A stretch of DNA of 64,000 nt from Chloracidobacterium sp. (GTDB lineage: Bacteria > Acidobacteriota > Blastocatellia > Pyrinomonadales > Pyrinomonadaceae), in assembly GCA_016711345.1 (NCBI GenBank), contig JADJTD010000001.1, positions 3,281,001 through 3,345,000 of the forward strand. The letters are read 5' to 3'. Shown here piece after piece: positions 8,428-15,567 of this stretch (position 1 is the first letter of the stretch; each line of letters begins with the position of its first letter). The notes below the pieces were generated by a model. The model had not been told where the DNA came from. It saw nothing but the letters and a program-made list of their open reading frames with translations, and made no database searches. The position numbers were made by a program, and so were the translations under genes.

Positions 8428-8709
8428 ATGAAAAAGACAATCACAACAATCACATTGGCAGCCATCATGACCTTAGGAACAACTTTTGCAAACGCAGGCA
8501 TCATCGTAGCCGGCAGAGGCGCTGACAACAACACATGTTCACAGTCGAAGGACGGTATCATCGTCGCTGGACGTGACGGCATCATCGTAGCAGGGCTCAC
8601 AGGCATTATCGTTGCAGGACTAACCGGAATAATCGTAGCCGGATTGGCTGACACCGACACCACGCCTTGCACGACCTCTGAGAAAGACGGAATCATCGTA
8701 GCTGGCTAA
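8428..8709 (+). CDS. Secreted GIIVAG-repeat peptide
   Basis: A 93-residue preprotein with a signal peptide (residues 1-23, ending FANA). The mature part contains six exact GIIVAG hexapeptides (24-29, 43-48, 51-56, 59-64, 67-72, 88-93), the central four spaced exactly eight residues apart, and the last one ends the protein. Two Cys (37, 81) bracket the central array and could form a disulfide. The six coding copies differ at synonymous positions (ATC/ATT/ATA for Ile, four Ala codons), so the repeat is kept by selection on the peptide, not by recent DNA duplication. GGAG lies 8 bases before the ATG. Hydrophobic beta-prone repeats with Gly turns suggest stacking or amyloid-like assembly; this is inference. 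A bidirectional terminator follows. Confidence 0.8.
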   Translation: MKKTITTITLAAIMTLGTTFANAGIIVAGRGADNNTCSQSKDGIIVAGRDGIIVAGLTGIIVAGLTGIIVAGLADTDTTPCTTSEKDGIIVAG

Positions 8710-8751
8710 GCTTTCACGAGCGAAATACACACCGGGGGGAACAAAAAAATT

Positions 8752-8784
8752 CAGCCGCATCGGGAAACCGGGCGGCTGTTTTTT
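8752..8784. terminator. Bidirectional intrinsic terminator
   Basis: Stem CAGCCGC / GCGGCTG with an inner CGG-GAAA-CCG helix, six T after it on the plus strand and a run of seven A before it, which serves as a T-run for the minus strand. It lies between the convergent GIIVAG and cysteine desulfurase genes. Confidence 0.85.
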
Positions 8785-8801
8785 GTTGGTGCGGGTGAAT
8801 C

Positions 8802-9989
8802 TTATCCGACTTTTCCAACGTAGCTAGGTGCAAGTTTTCTGAGGTTTTCGACGGAATTGGGGAGAATACTGAGAACGTGATCTATCTCTTCGAAGGAATT
8901 ATTGCGACTAAAACTAAAACGAATGGCACTGCGTGCAACATCTTCATCGCCGCCGAGTGCTCGAATCACTGGAGAAGGTTCGAGCGAGCCGGATGAACAA
9001 GCAGAACCCGTTGACACGGCTACTCCAACCATATCAAGACTTATTAGTAGCCCTTCACCTTCAACACCCCTAAATGAGATATTGGAGATGTTTGGCAGGC
9101 GATTTGTGCTGTCTCCATTGAAAACAAGGCTCGATATACGTTCGCTGATCTCGTACTCAAATTTATCGCGTAGTTCCTGTAATTTTATGGCCGTATTATC
9201 TAGATCCGTGCTTGCCAGTTCGCAGGCCTTTCCAAACGCCACTATGTTCGCGACAAATTCTGTACCGCCTCGCCGTTCGCGTTCTTGGTGGCCGCCTATA
9301 TTTTGCGAGTGAAGCCTTGCTCCGCGACGGACGTATAATGCCGCGATTCCTTTTGGTGCATGTATCTTATGGCCCGAGATCGATAGCAGATCGCAGGCTA
9401 TTTGTTCTACATCGATCGGAATTTTGCCTGCTGCCTGAACCGCATCTGTATGGAACCAAAGCTTTCTGCCAGTTTTGCGCAGATCGGTAACGAGGTTGCC
9501 GATCTCAGCGATCGGTTGGAGGGTTCCGATCTCGTTATTTGCGGCCATTATAGAAATAAGGACTGTTTTTTCAGTGATCGCGGCTTTTACGTCATCAATG
9601 CGGACAATACCGTTTTCATAGACGGGCAAAAAAGTAACTGTGCAGCCATTTTTTTCCAGGTCTTCGCAGAGGCTTTTGACCGATGGGTGCTCGATGGATG
9701 AGGTAATGATGTGACTACCGTATTTGGCGTTCGCTTCGATAAGGCCGCGGATGGCGAGATTATTAGCTTCTGTTCCGCCTGATGTGAATACGATCTCATG
9801 TTGCCGGGCATTGATTAACCCGGCAACTTGATGTCGAGCCTTATCTATAGCCGCTCGAGATTCCTGGCCGAAAAAGTGAATACTGGAAGCATTGCCAAAT
9901 TTATCGGTCAAATAAGGCATCATCGCTTCGATCACGCGGGGATCAATAGGCGTTGTTGCACTGTTGTCGAGGTATATTCGGCGGAGCAT
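8802..9989 (-). CDS. Cysteine desulfurase (NifS/IscS type)
   Basis: A PLP enzyme of 395 residues that removes sulfur from L-cysteine to supply Fe-S cluster or thiolation pathways. It shows the N-terminal YLDNSATTP motif, HTDAVQAAGK with the PLP-stacking His, the Schiff-base Lys in SGHKIHAPKG and the persulfide Cys in TGSACSSGSLEPS, a short class-I type loop. No scaffold gene (iscU) or regulator is adjacent, so iscS versus nifS cannot be chosen. It stands alone between the terminator at 8752 and the divergent radical SAM gene, which itself needs an Fe-S cluster. Confidence 0.93.
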   Translation of the reverse strand: MLRRIYLDNSATTPIDPRVIEAMMPYLTDKFGNASSIHFFGQESRAAIDKARHQVAGLINARQHEIVFTSGGTEANNLAIRGLIEANAKYGSHIITSSIEHPSVKSLCEDLEKNGCTVTFLPVYENGIVRIDDVKAAITEKTVLISIMAANNEIGTLQPIAEIGNLVTDLRKTGRKLWFHTDAVQAAGKIPIDVEQIACDLLSISGHKIHAPKGIAALYVRRGARLHSQNIGGHQERERRGGTEFVANIVAFGKACELASTDLDNTAIKLQELRDKFEYEISERISSLVFNGDSTNRLPNISNISFRGVEGEGLLISLDMVGVAVSTGSACSSGSLEPSPVIRALGGDEDVARSAIRFSFSRNNSFEEIDHVLSILPNSVENLRKLAPSYVGKVG

Positions 9990-10102
9990 AGTTATATTCT
10001 AACCCGTTTAATCACGTTGCTCTAATTACCGCAAATAAGATAAAGTTAGTAACTGTATCAATGCGCCTGCATCTAATGTTAGGAGCGTCAAGAGAATAAG
10101 AT

Positions 10103-11263
10103 ATGGATTTTGCAACAAAAGAGATATTTAAACGATACGCAAGCATACTTGTCGGACGGCCGATTTCGCCAGTGTTTCTAAATATTCTAGTCACAAGCGT
10201 CTGCGATATGCGGTGTACGCACTGTTTCTTTACAGAGGAACTCGACGATCGGCCGCGTAAGAAACTGCAAATGAAGACAGATGAGATCGCCAAAATTTCG
10301 GAAACGCTTGGCGGTAATTTGGGCGTTTTGGTGCTTGCGGGCGGCGAGCCGTTTACGCGAAAGGACTTGCCTGAGATCGTTCGTGCTTTTTACGAGAACA
10401 ACAAGCTTGATTCTGTCTATCTGATGTCTAACGGACAGATTCATCCGCGTATTTTTCCGGACGTCGCTCGTATAATGGATGAGTGTCCTAAATTGAATGT
10501 TAGCGTTGCCCTCGGAATAGACGGTATGAAAGACGCTCATGAGAAAATTCGCCGCAAAGAGGGAAGTTGGGACAAAGCAATCCACACGGCCCGTACATTG
10601 CAGCAGATGAAGAAAGAGCAGTATCCGCAGCTCGACATCCAGACCTGCACATGCGTGATGCATTCAAACGAGGACACGATCTTTGATTGGTACGATTTTT
10701 TGAAATACGATCTCAAACCGGACAAGGTTAATATCAATTATATTCGCCCTCCATCGGCAGATCCGATCGAATTGCAGTTTGATCATACGCGTTATCAAAA
10801 ACTGTCGCAGATGATACTTGAGGACACGAAAGACGCGACGCTCAAGAACAATTACGGTGGCGCTTCGGGCTTCTTTAAGGCTGCGGTCGATATCTACATG
10901 CACGATATCATTGCCAAAACCAAGGAAGAGGGCAAGGCCCAACTTAAATGCTATGCCGGTAGTGCTGGCGCCGTGATCTATGATAACGGCGTGCTTTCGT
11001 CTTGTGAAAACAAGGCGGATGTGCTGAACCTGCGTGACTATGACTGGGATTTTCAGTCTGCCTGGCGAACCGACCTTATGAAGGAACGCCGCAAAGAGGT
11101 AGCGGATGGTTGTCACTGCACGCACGAGTCGAATTGCTTCTATCCTTCGTTGCCGTTGAATCCGGGACATTTGGTCAAGATAATGAAACTCGAAGGCCAG
11201 ATGAAGAAGGCTGCAAAGAAAGCAGGTTTTCTCGCGGGGAAGGAAGTTGCACTTAAGGCCTGA
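10103..11263 (+). CDS. Radical SAM/SPASM-type protein
   Basis: A 386-residue enzyme expected to cleave S-adenosylmethionine with a 4Fe-4S cluster. The cluster motif is C34-x3-C38-x2-C41 (SVCDMRCTHCFF), followed by the GGEPF motif for SAM binding. The C-terminal part has further Cys (LKCYAG, SSCENK, DGCHCTHESNCFY) typical of a SPASM or twitch auxiliary cluster. The substrate is unknown. It lies 8 bases upstream of a diacylglycerol glycosyltransferase-like gene and two genes from an SDR reductase, which hints at lipid or glycolipid modification rather than peptide modification, although a repeat-peptide gene is only 1.4 kb away. Confidence 0.88.
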   Translation: MDFATKEIFKRYASILVGRPISPVFLNILVTSVCDMRCTHCFFTEELDDRPRKKLQMKTDEIAKISETLGGNLGVLVLAGGEPFTRKDLPEIVRAFYENNKLDSVYLMSNGQIHPRIFPDVARIMDECPKLNVSVALGIDGMKDAHEKIRRKEGSWDKAIHTARTLQQMKKEQYPQLDIQTCTCVMHSNEDTIFDWYDFLKYDLKPDKVNINYIRPPSADPIELQFDHTRYQKLSQMILEDTKDATLKNNYGGASGFFKAAVDIYMHDIIAKTKEEGKAQLKCYAGSAGAVIYDNGVLSSCENKADVLNLRDYDWDFQSAWRTDLMKERRKEVADGCHCTHESNCFYPSLPLNPGHLVKIMKLEGQMKKAAKKAGFLAGKEVALKA

Positions 11264-11271
11264 ATTGCTTA

Positions 11272-12450
11272 ATGCCGATTACCACTCCAAAAATTCTCAT
11301 AATCTCATCCGATACAGGCGGCGGGCATCGCAGTGCTGCACAGGCGATCGCTGAGGGTTTACAGACTTTTTGGCATGGCGATTCGACAGTGGTCCGCACG
11401 ATCAAAGCGGTTGAAGACTCTCACCACGTCACGGATAAACTCGTTAATCTTTATAATTGGATGCTGCGGAATAAACAGCATTGGATGAAGTATCTGTATT
11501 GGGCCGTAAACAAGATCAGGCCTGAAACACGCGAGTTTTTTCACAAGCGATGCATCGGATATTTGCGATCACAGTTCGATAAATGGTGTCCGCATGTTGT
11601 TGTCAGCGTTCATCCTTTGACGCAGCATATCGTTGCGAAGATCCTCAAAGAATTGCATCTTGCAGAACAGGTTCCGTTGGTTACGGTCGTTACCGATCCT
11701 TGTTACGGCTTCTGGAAAGGATGGGCATGTGATGATGTATCGCTCTATCTCGTGGCAAATGACGAAGCGAGGAGACAACTGCTTGATTACGGAATTGCCG
11801 AGAATCGTATTAAGGTTTCGGGAATGCCAGTTGATCCAAAATTTCGTGAGATCGATGAGGCTGACGCTCAGATCGCTCGCAAAGCATACGGCCTTGACCC
11901 AGATAAATTTACCGTATTTTTAAACGCGGGTTGGATCGGCGGCGGAAATATTCCGCAGATCTTCAAGGAACTCGTTCGCGGAGAATTGGACGTTCAGGCT
12001 ATCTTCCTTGCAGGCAAAAATGAGCAACTGCGGATCGAGGCCGAGCAGATCGCTAAGCATGCAAAGTTTCCTGTTAAGGTGATCGGATATTCGAACGAGA
12101 TCGAAAAATTGATGCAGTCGGCGAATGTGATGATCTCAAAGCTTGGAGGCTTGACGACATTCGAGGCGATGGCATGCGGCTTGCCGATAATCGCGGATGC
12201 AACTACTAAGCCGATGCCGCAGGAAGCGGGAACGGTTCAGTTAATTAGCGATCGCGGAGCAGGGATATTGCTCAAGCGGAGTGTAGATATTGTGCCTACG
12301 ATCCGCAGTTTAATAGGGAATTCTCGTCAATACATTGATATGAAGGCTGCGACTGCCGGACTGACAATGCCCAATTCGACGGAGTACATTATCAGGGAGA
12401 TCAATGCTCTTTTGCCGCAGACCGAGCCGGTTGTGCAGGCGGCAGCGTGA
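11272..12450 (+). CDS. MGDG synthase / diacylglycerol glycosyltransferase-like protein (GT28 fold)
   Basis: A 392-residue GT-B glycosyltransferase resembling plant MGDG synthase and bacterial processive diacylglycerol glucosyltransferases. The N-terminal domain has the family's SSDTGGGHRSAAQAI loop. The C-terminal domain carries the nucleotide-sugar binding region (NAGWIGGG, then SKLGGLTTFEAMACGLPII, and the Pro-Gln-Glu segment MPQEAGT). It would transfer Glc or Gal from a UDP-sugar to diacylglycerol at the inner membrane. Cotranscription with the radical SAM gene is likely from the 8-base gap. Confidence 0.85.
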   Translation: MPITTPKILIISSDTGGGHRSAAQAIAEGLQTFWHGDSTVVRTIKAVEDSHHVTDKLVNLYNWMLRNKQHWMKYLYWAVNKIRPETREFFHKRCIGYLRSQFDKWCPHVVVSVHPLTQHIVAKILKELHLAEQVPLVTVVTDPCYGFWKGWACDDVSLYLVANDEARRQLLDYGIAENRIKVSGMPVDPKFREIDEADAQIARKAYGLDPDKFTVFLNAGWIGGGNIPQIFKELVRGELDVQAIFLAGKNEQLRIEAEQIAKHAKFPVKVIGYSNEIEKLMQSANVMISKLGGLTTFEAMACGLPIIADATTKPMPQEAGTVQLISDRGAGILLKRSVDIVPTIRSLIGNSRQYIDMKAATAGLTMPNSTEYIIREINALLPQTEPVVQAAA

Positions 12451-12553
12451 GTCCTTTTTTCCACATATTCGACAATCTCAACTTGTCACAAGTCACTGAT
12501 TTCATTAACCTTTTCTATTGGAAATCTAGTAAATATTCTGCGGAGAGATTAGC

Positions 12554-13303
12554 TTGAGTCTTTTACTTGAAGGAAAACGTGCGTTCATATCGGGCGGAAC
12601 GCGCGGCATCGGTGCAGCCCTTTGCGAGGTCTTTGCTCGCGAAGGCGCGGATGTCGCTTTCAATTATCATTCCAGCGATGACTTGGCCGAAGTCGTGAAG
12701 CAAAAGATCGAAGCTTTTGGCCGCAGGGCTTTGAGCTTTAAGGTCTCTGTGACCGACCGATACGGCCTTAAGCATGTCGCCCGCGAGATAAAAGACGCTT
12801 GGGGACCGGTCGATGTCCTCGTGAACAACGCTGCAGTTAATAAGGGCGACAATTTTGCGACGACCACCGACAAAAGTTGGGATTGGGTAGTTGATACAAA
12901 TGTCGGCAGCCTGTTTGCGGTCACGAAGCCTTTCTACAAACAGATGATCCGCGAACGGGTCGGAGCTATCCTTAATATCACATCTGTCGGTGCGATCCGC
13001 AGTTTGCCGACTTCGGTTCACTACGCTACTTCAAAGGCTGCGATGATCGGTTTTACAAAATGCCTTTCGCGCGAGGCGGCAAATTTCGGCATCTCTGTAA
13101 ATGCTATTGCTGCCGGAATCTTTGACACGGACCTTGGCAACACTCTGCCTGACCGCTTGCTCGAAATACACAAACACTGGGTATCAAAAGGCCGCTCAGG
13201 TCGTCCTGAAGAACTTGCCGAATTTGCCGCCTTCATGGTCAGCGACCGCAACAGCTACATGAACGGCGAAGTCGTGATCGTCGACGGCGGCGCTATTACC
13301 TAA
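12554..13303 (+). CDS. SDR-family oxidoreductase (FabG-like)
   Basis: A 249-residue classical short-chain dehydrogenase/reductase. Visible motifs: TRGIGAA cofactor loop, NNAAVN, catalytic Ser in ITSVGAI, YATSK (Tyr/Lys) and the C-terminal NGEVVIVDGG. Ala-for-Gly substitutions are minor, so the active site is intact. Starts with TTG at 12554, preceded by GGAGAG with a 7-base gap. It may reduce a 3-oxoacyl or sugar intermediate in the same pathway as the two upstream genes; specificity cannot be read from sequence. Confidence 0.88.
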   Translation: MSLLLEGKRAFISGGTRGIGAALCEVFAREGADVAFNYHSSDDLAEVVKQKIEAFGRRALSFKVSVTDRYGLKHVAREIKDAWGPVDVLVNNAAVNKGDNFATTTDKSWDWVVDTNVGSLFAVTKPFYKQMIRERVGAILNITSVGAIRSLPTSVHYATSKAAMIGFTKCLSREAANFGISVNAIAAGIFDTDLGNTLPDRLLEIHKHWVSKGRSGRPEELAEFAAFMVSDRNSYMNGEVVIVDGGAIT

Positions 13304-13342
13304 AAATTAGCTACTGTTCTTTTCGTGTAATTTCGTGGTTAA

Positions 13343-13828
13343 CTAACTTTCCAGTTTTTCTTTCGCTCTACCAACAAACACCTTTATCATTTCCGTGATG
13401 CTTTTGGTCATTTCGCTGCTGATGAGTGATTCGCCGGCTAGCCACGCGAGTGAGTGAAGTTCGCCCGCTTTTTTGCGGCGGAGTTCTACGGCTTGGGAGA
13501 AATGGACGAGCGTTACGTCTTTGGCCTTTTCGAGAAAGTCGGCGGAGTAGCGGAGGAAGTTTTCAGCTTCGTTCGGGATGGGTGACCATTCGATACGTTC
13601 GGCGGTGTTTTCGGTCGGTTCGACAGCAAACTTCTGCAGCATCTGGCCGACAAAAGGGATCTCTGCTTGAATGTTCCAGTGCGCAATGCCATTTGCATCA
13701 GTGTGGATCTGCATAATGCCGGGCATTAGTTCACTGAAATTTGTCAGGTTTGAAAAGAACTCGCGGACCTTATCAATGTTCGCATTGAACTCGATCTCGT
13801 TTGTGTAACTAGCTTTTACAGTAAACAT
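13343..13828 (-). CDS. SRPBCC-fold (START/polyketide-cyclase-like) protein
   Basis: A 161-residue protein with the helix-grip pattern of SRPBCC proteins: an N-terminal beta strand, an NIDKVREFFSNLTNFSELMPGI helix segment, alternating strands and a long C-terminal helix. These bind hydrophobic ligands or act in lipid/quinone handling. The longer in-frame start at 13873 lies inside a palindromic repeat and is rejected in favour of the ATG at 13828. No clear operon partner. Confidence 0.7.
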   Translation of the reverse strand: MFTVKASYTNEIEFNANIDKVREFFSNLTNFSELMPGIMQIHTDANGIAHWNIQAEIPFVGQMLQKFAVEPTENTAERIEWSPIPNEAENFLRYSADFLEKAKDVTLVHFSQAVELRRKKAGELHSLAWLAGESLISSEMTKSITEMIKVFVGRAKEKLES

Positions 13829-13836
13829 AAAATATT

Positions 13837-13912
13837 GCGCAAGCCCGCACGTGAGTAAGGGCGATTCATTCAACTTGCGTGTTCCGCCCTTACTAACGCG
13901 CGGGCTTACGCA
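13837..13912. repeat. Palindromic extragenic repeat, family 1, inverted pair
   Basis: Two inverted arms, GCCCGCACGTGAGTAAGGGC (13843-13862) and CGCCCTTACTAACGCGCGGG (13885-13904), would fold into one long hairpin. The same unit recurs at 18188-18300 and 56008-56063 and, with shared ends, at 34612 and 52485. Confidence 0.8.
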
Positions 13913-13927
13913 TACAATAGTATAGCA

Positions 13928-14128
13928 ATGATCAATCTACGCGAGCATCTCTGCCCAAAATGCCATTTACCAAAACTACAAAGCTGGCATGAACTCACCA
14001 ACGACGAAAAACTCCTCGCCAAAAGCCTGCCGCTGTCCGCCGAATTCACACTGGCCGAAAGAAAAAAGCACCGCTTCTGCATACGGTGCTGGTTTGAAGA
14101 TTTAGGTAAAGGTGTTATCGAAACTTGA
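13928..14128 (+). CDS. Small zinc-ribbon-like protein
   Basis: A 66-residue protein with two Cys pairs (CPKCHLPK near residue 9, and FCIRCW near residue 51), suggesting one bound zinc. The intervening region is helical and charged. No function known to me; size and pattern suggest a small nucleic-acid or protein-binding ribbon. The start follows 15 bases after the family-1 repeat. Confidence 0.6.
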   Translation: MINLREHLCPKCHLPKLQSWHELTNDEKLLAKSLPLSAEFTLAERKKHRFCIRCWFEDLGKGVIET

Positions 14129-14135
14129 TCAGAGC

Positions 14136-14705
14136 TTATGGTGTCACAGGTCTTTCTCTCTCCATGACAACCATATGTTCTCCGCGACTCACCATTCCGA
14201 CAACCAGATAGCCTGCCTCTTTTGCTTCCGTTACCTCTTTTTGAAGCGTTGATGTTCGGCTTGTAGCCAAAAGTTTGTATTCGTATTCTTTTCGAACTAT
14301 CGGCGGGCGTTCCAATATCATCACAATTTCAATGCCACCTATAAACTGCTTTTTCGCTATCATGGTACTTGGAATAAGGCGATAGCCCGCGTCGGCGACT
14401 TCGTTCATTTCTTTTTGCATTGTTCCTGTACGAGTTGTTGCCAGCAATTTATATTGAAAGGGATCTGCTACTGTACCATCGCGCGAAAGAAAAAGAGCCA
14501 TCTCCGAACCACTTGTAGGGGCTCCGACCACGATTCGATAACCCTGACCGGCAGCCTCATTTATTTCTTTTTGCATTGTAGAAGTTCGCGTGGTGGCAAG
14601 CAGCTTATACTGAAGGTTTTCCGAATCTTCTTTCTTATCCTGCGCCTTGCCAAGTGACACCAACATGACTGTAAAAATAAATAATTGAATTACTTTATAT
14701 CTCAT
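14136..14705 (-). CDS. Secreted protein with three DUF4177-like repeats
   Basis: A 189-residue protein: signal peptide (residues 1-21, ending LGKAQ) then three copies of a roughly 50-60-residue unit, each opening with YKLLAT-T/S-RT-T/S-T and continuing to a GYR/GYL strand. The unit resembles DUF4177 (beta strand, helix containing KE-N/T-EA, strand). Start at 14705 is fixed by TAGGAGA 7 bases upstream, which overlaps the stop of the upstream gene 14716-15420, so the two are translationally linked. Confidence 0.78.
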   Translation of the reverse strand: MRYKVIQLFIFTVMLVSLGKAQDKKEDSENLQYKLLATTRTSTMQKEINEAAGQGYRIVVGAPTSGSEMALFLSRDGTVADPFQYKLLATTRTGTMQKEMNEVADAGYRLIPSTMIAKKQFIGGIEIVMILERPPIVRKEYEYKLLATSRTSTLQKEVTEAKEAGYLVVGMVSRGEHMVVMERERPVTP

Positions 14706-14715
14706 TGTGTTTCTC

Positions 14716-15420
14716 CTATTTTGCAGACAGAGTTTTGATCCTTTCCCGAAGTGAATCCCGCATTTTCCAGGATATCCGCGCTTCACTACTATAAATGCCG
14801 ACTATGAGTTGTATATCTTGTACATCGTCCGACAGTAGCGGTTTCTTGTTTTCATCAACCAATGGAAAAGTTACCCAGAAAATGTCGTACTCGTAATTTC
14901 GTCCATAGACACCTGAGAGAGCCGGCATTTTCCTAAGTTGCGGAGCTTTAACACCGGTAATTGCCCCTTCAGAACCAGACTTTAGGCCTTTTGGTTGTAA
15001 AAATACACGCCAGTCTAATGGTATTACCCCGGAACCCTCGTTAGGATCTATTTCGATCATAATTACCAAGTTTCCAGCGTTTTCCGCATCTTTTACAATT
15101 TTCTTTGTCTGATCGTTGGTGAGACGTTCTTTTAATTGCTGTAACCTCGCTGCCGCACGGATAACATCAGGCGTCATCAATGTCGCCCGAACATAATAAT
15201 TTAACGCCTTATTTGTACTTATGATACGAGTGTCAAATATTCCGTGACGACCGGCCTTGCCGTTTTCGCGCGTGGATTTTCCAATTGCCTCAGCCTGCGA
15301 AGCGGTCCATGTAAGATAATCGTCTGCGGAGGACTGAGCGTGAACTGCAGCCGAAATACAAAGAATAACGATTGCCGTTAAAGGCAGTAACCTAAACATA
15401 TCCATTTGTTGAACTCTCAT
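14716..15420 (-). CDS. Secreted protein of unknown function
   Basis: A 234-residue protein with signal peptide (hydrophobic core about residues 9-27, cleavage near VHAQ). The mature protein has beta-rich segments (GNLVIMIEIDPNEGSG, then YEYDIFWVTFPLVDE) and ends with a basic helix. The pattern of a secreted protein reporting calcium- or ligand-free beta domains is not diagnostic; no family recognised. A second start at 15402 has GAGAG 9 bases upstream and may be the real one. Upstream member of a two-gene unit with the DUF4177-like protein. Confidence 0.7.
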   Translation of the reverse strand: MRVQQMDMFRLLPLTAIVILCISAAVHAQSSADDYLTWTASQAEAIGKSTRENGKAGRHGIFDTRIISTNKALNYYVRATLMTPDVIRAAARLQQLKERLTNDQTKKIVKDAENAGNLVIMIEIDPNEGSGVIPLDWRVFLQPKGLKSGSEGAITGVKAPQLRKMPALSGVYGRNYEYDIFWVTFPLVDENKKPLLSDDVQDIQLIVGIYSSEARISWKMRDSLRERIKTLSAK

Positions 15421-15567
15421 TTTGTAATGAAAATGATTCTACATTGATTGTGAAACTGAGGCAACATCTTGACGCTGCACACTCTTGTTGCCTAAACTCT
15501 TATTAACTCCTACGCATTTTTTTGGATGTCATTTCTGCAGTAAATCAAAGGGAGAAAGTTTTGTTAT

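Noticed and set aside
8428..8709. GIIVAG repeats as a CRISPR-like or simple DNA tandem repeat
   Set aside because: The DNA copies differ at many synonymous sites and spacing is set by codons, so the repeat is at protein level.
8428..11263. GIIVAG peptide as a RiPP precursor of the nearby radical SAM enzyme
   Set aside because: The desulfurase gene on the opposite strand separates them, the peptide has a Sec signal rather than a RiPP leader, and the enzyme's neighbours point to lipid chemistry. Kept only as a remote possibility.
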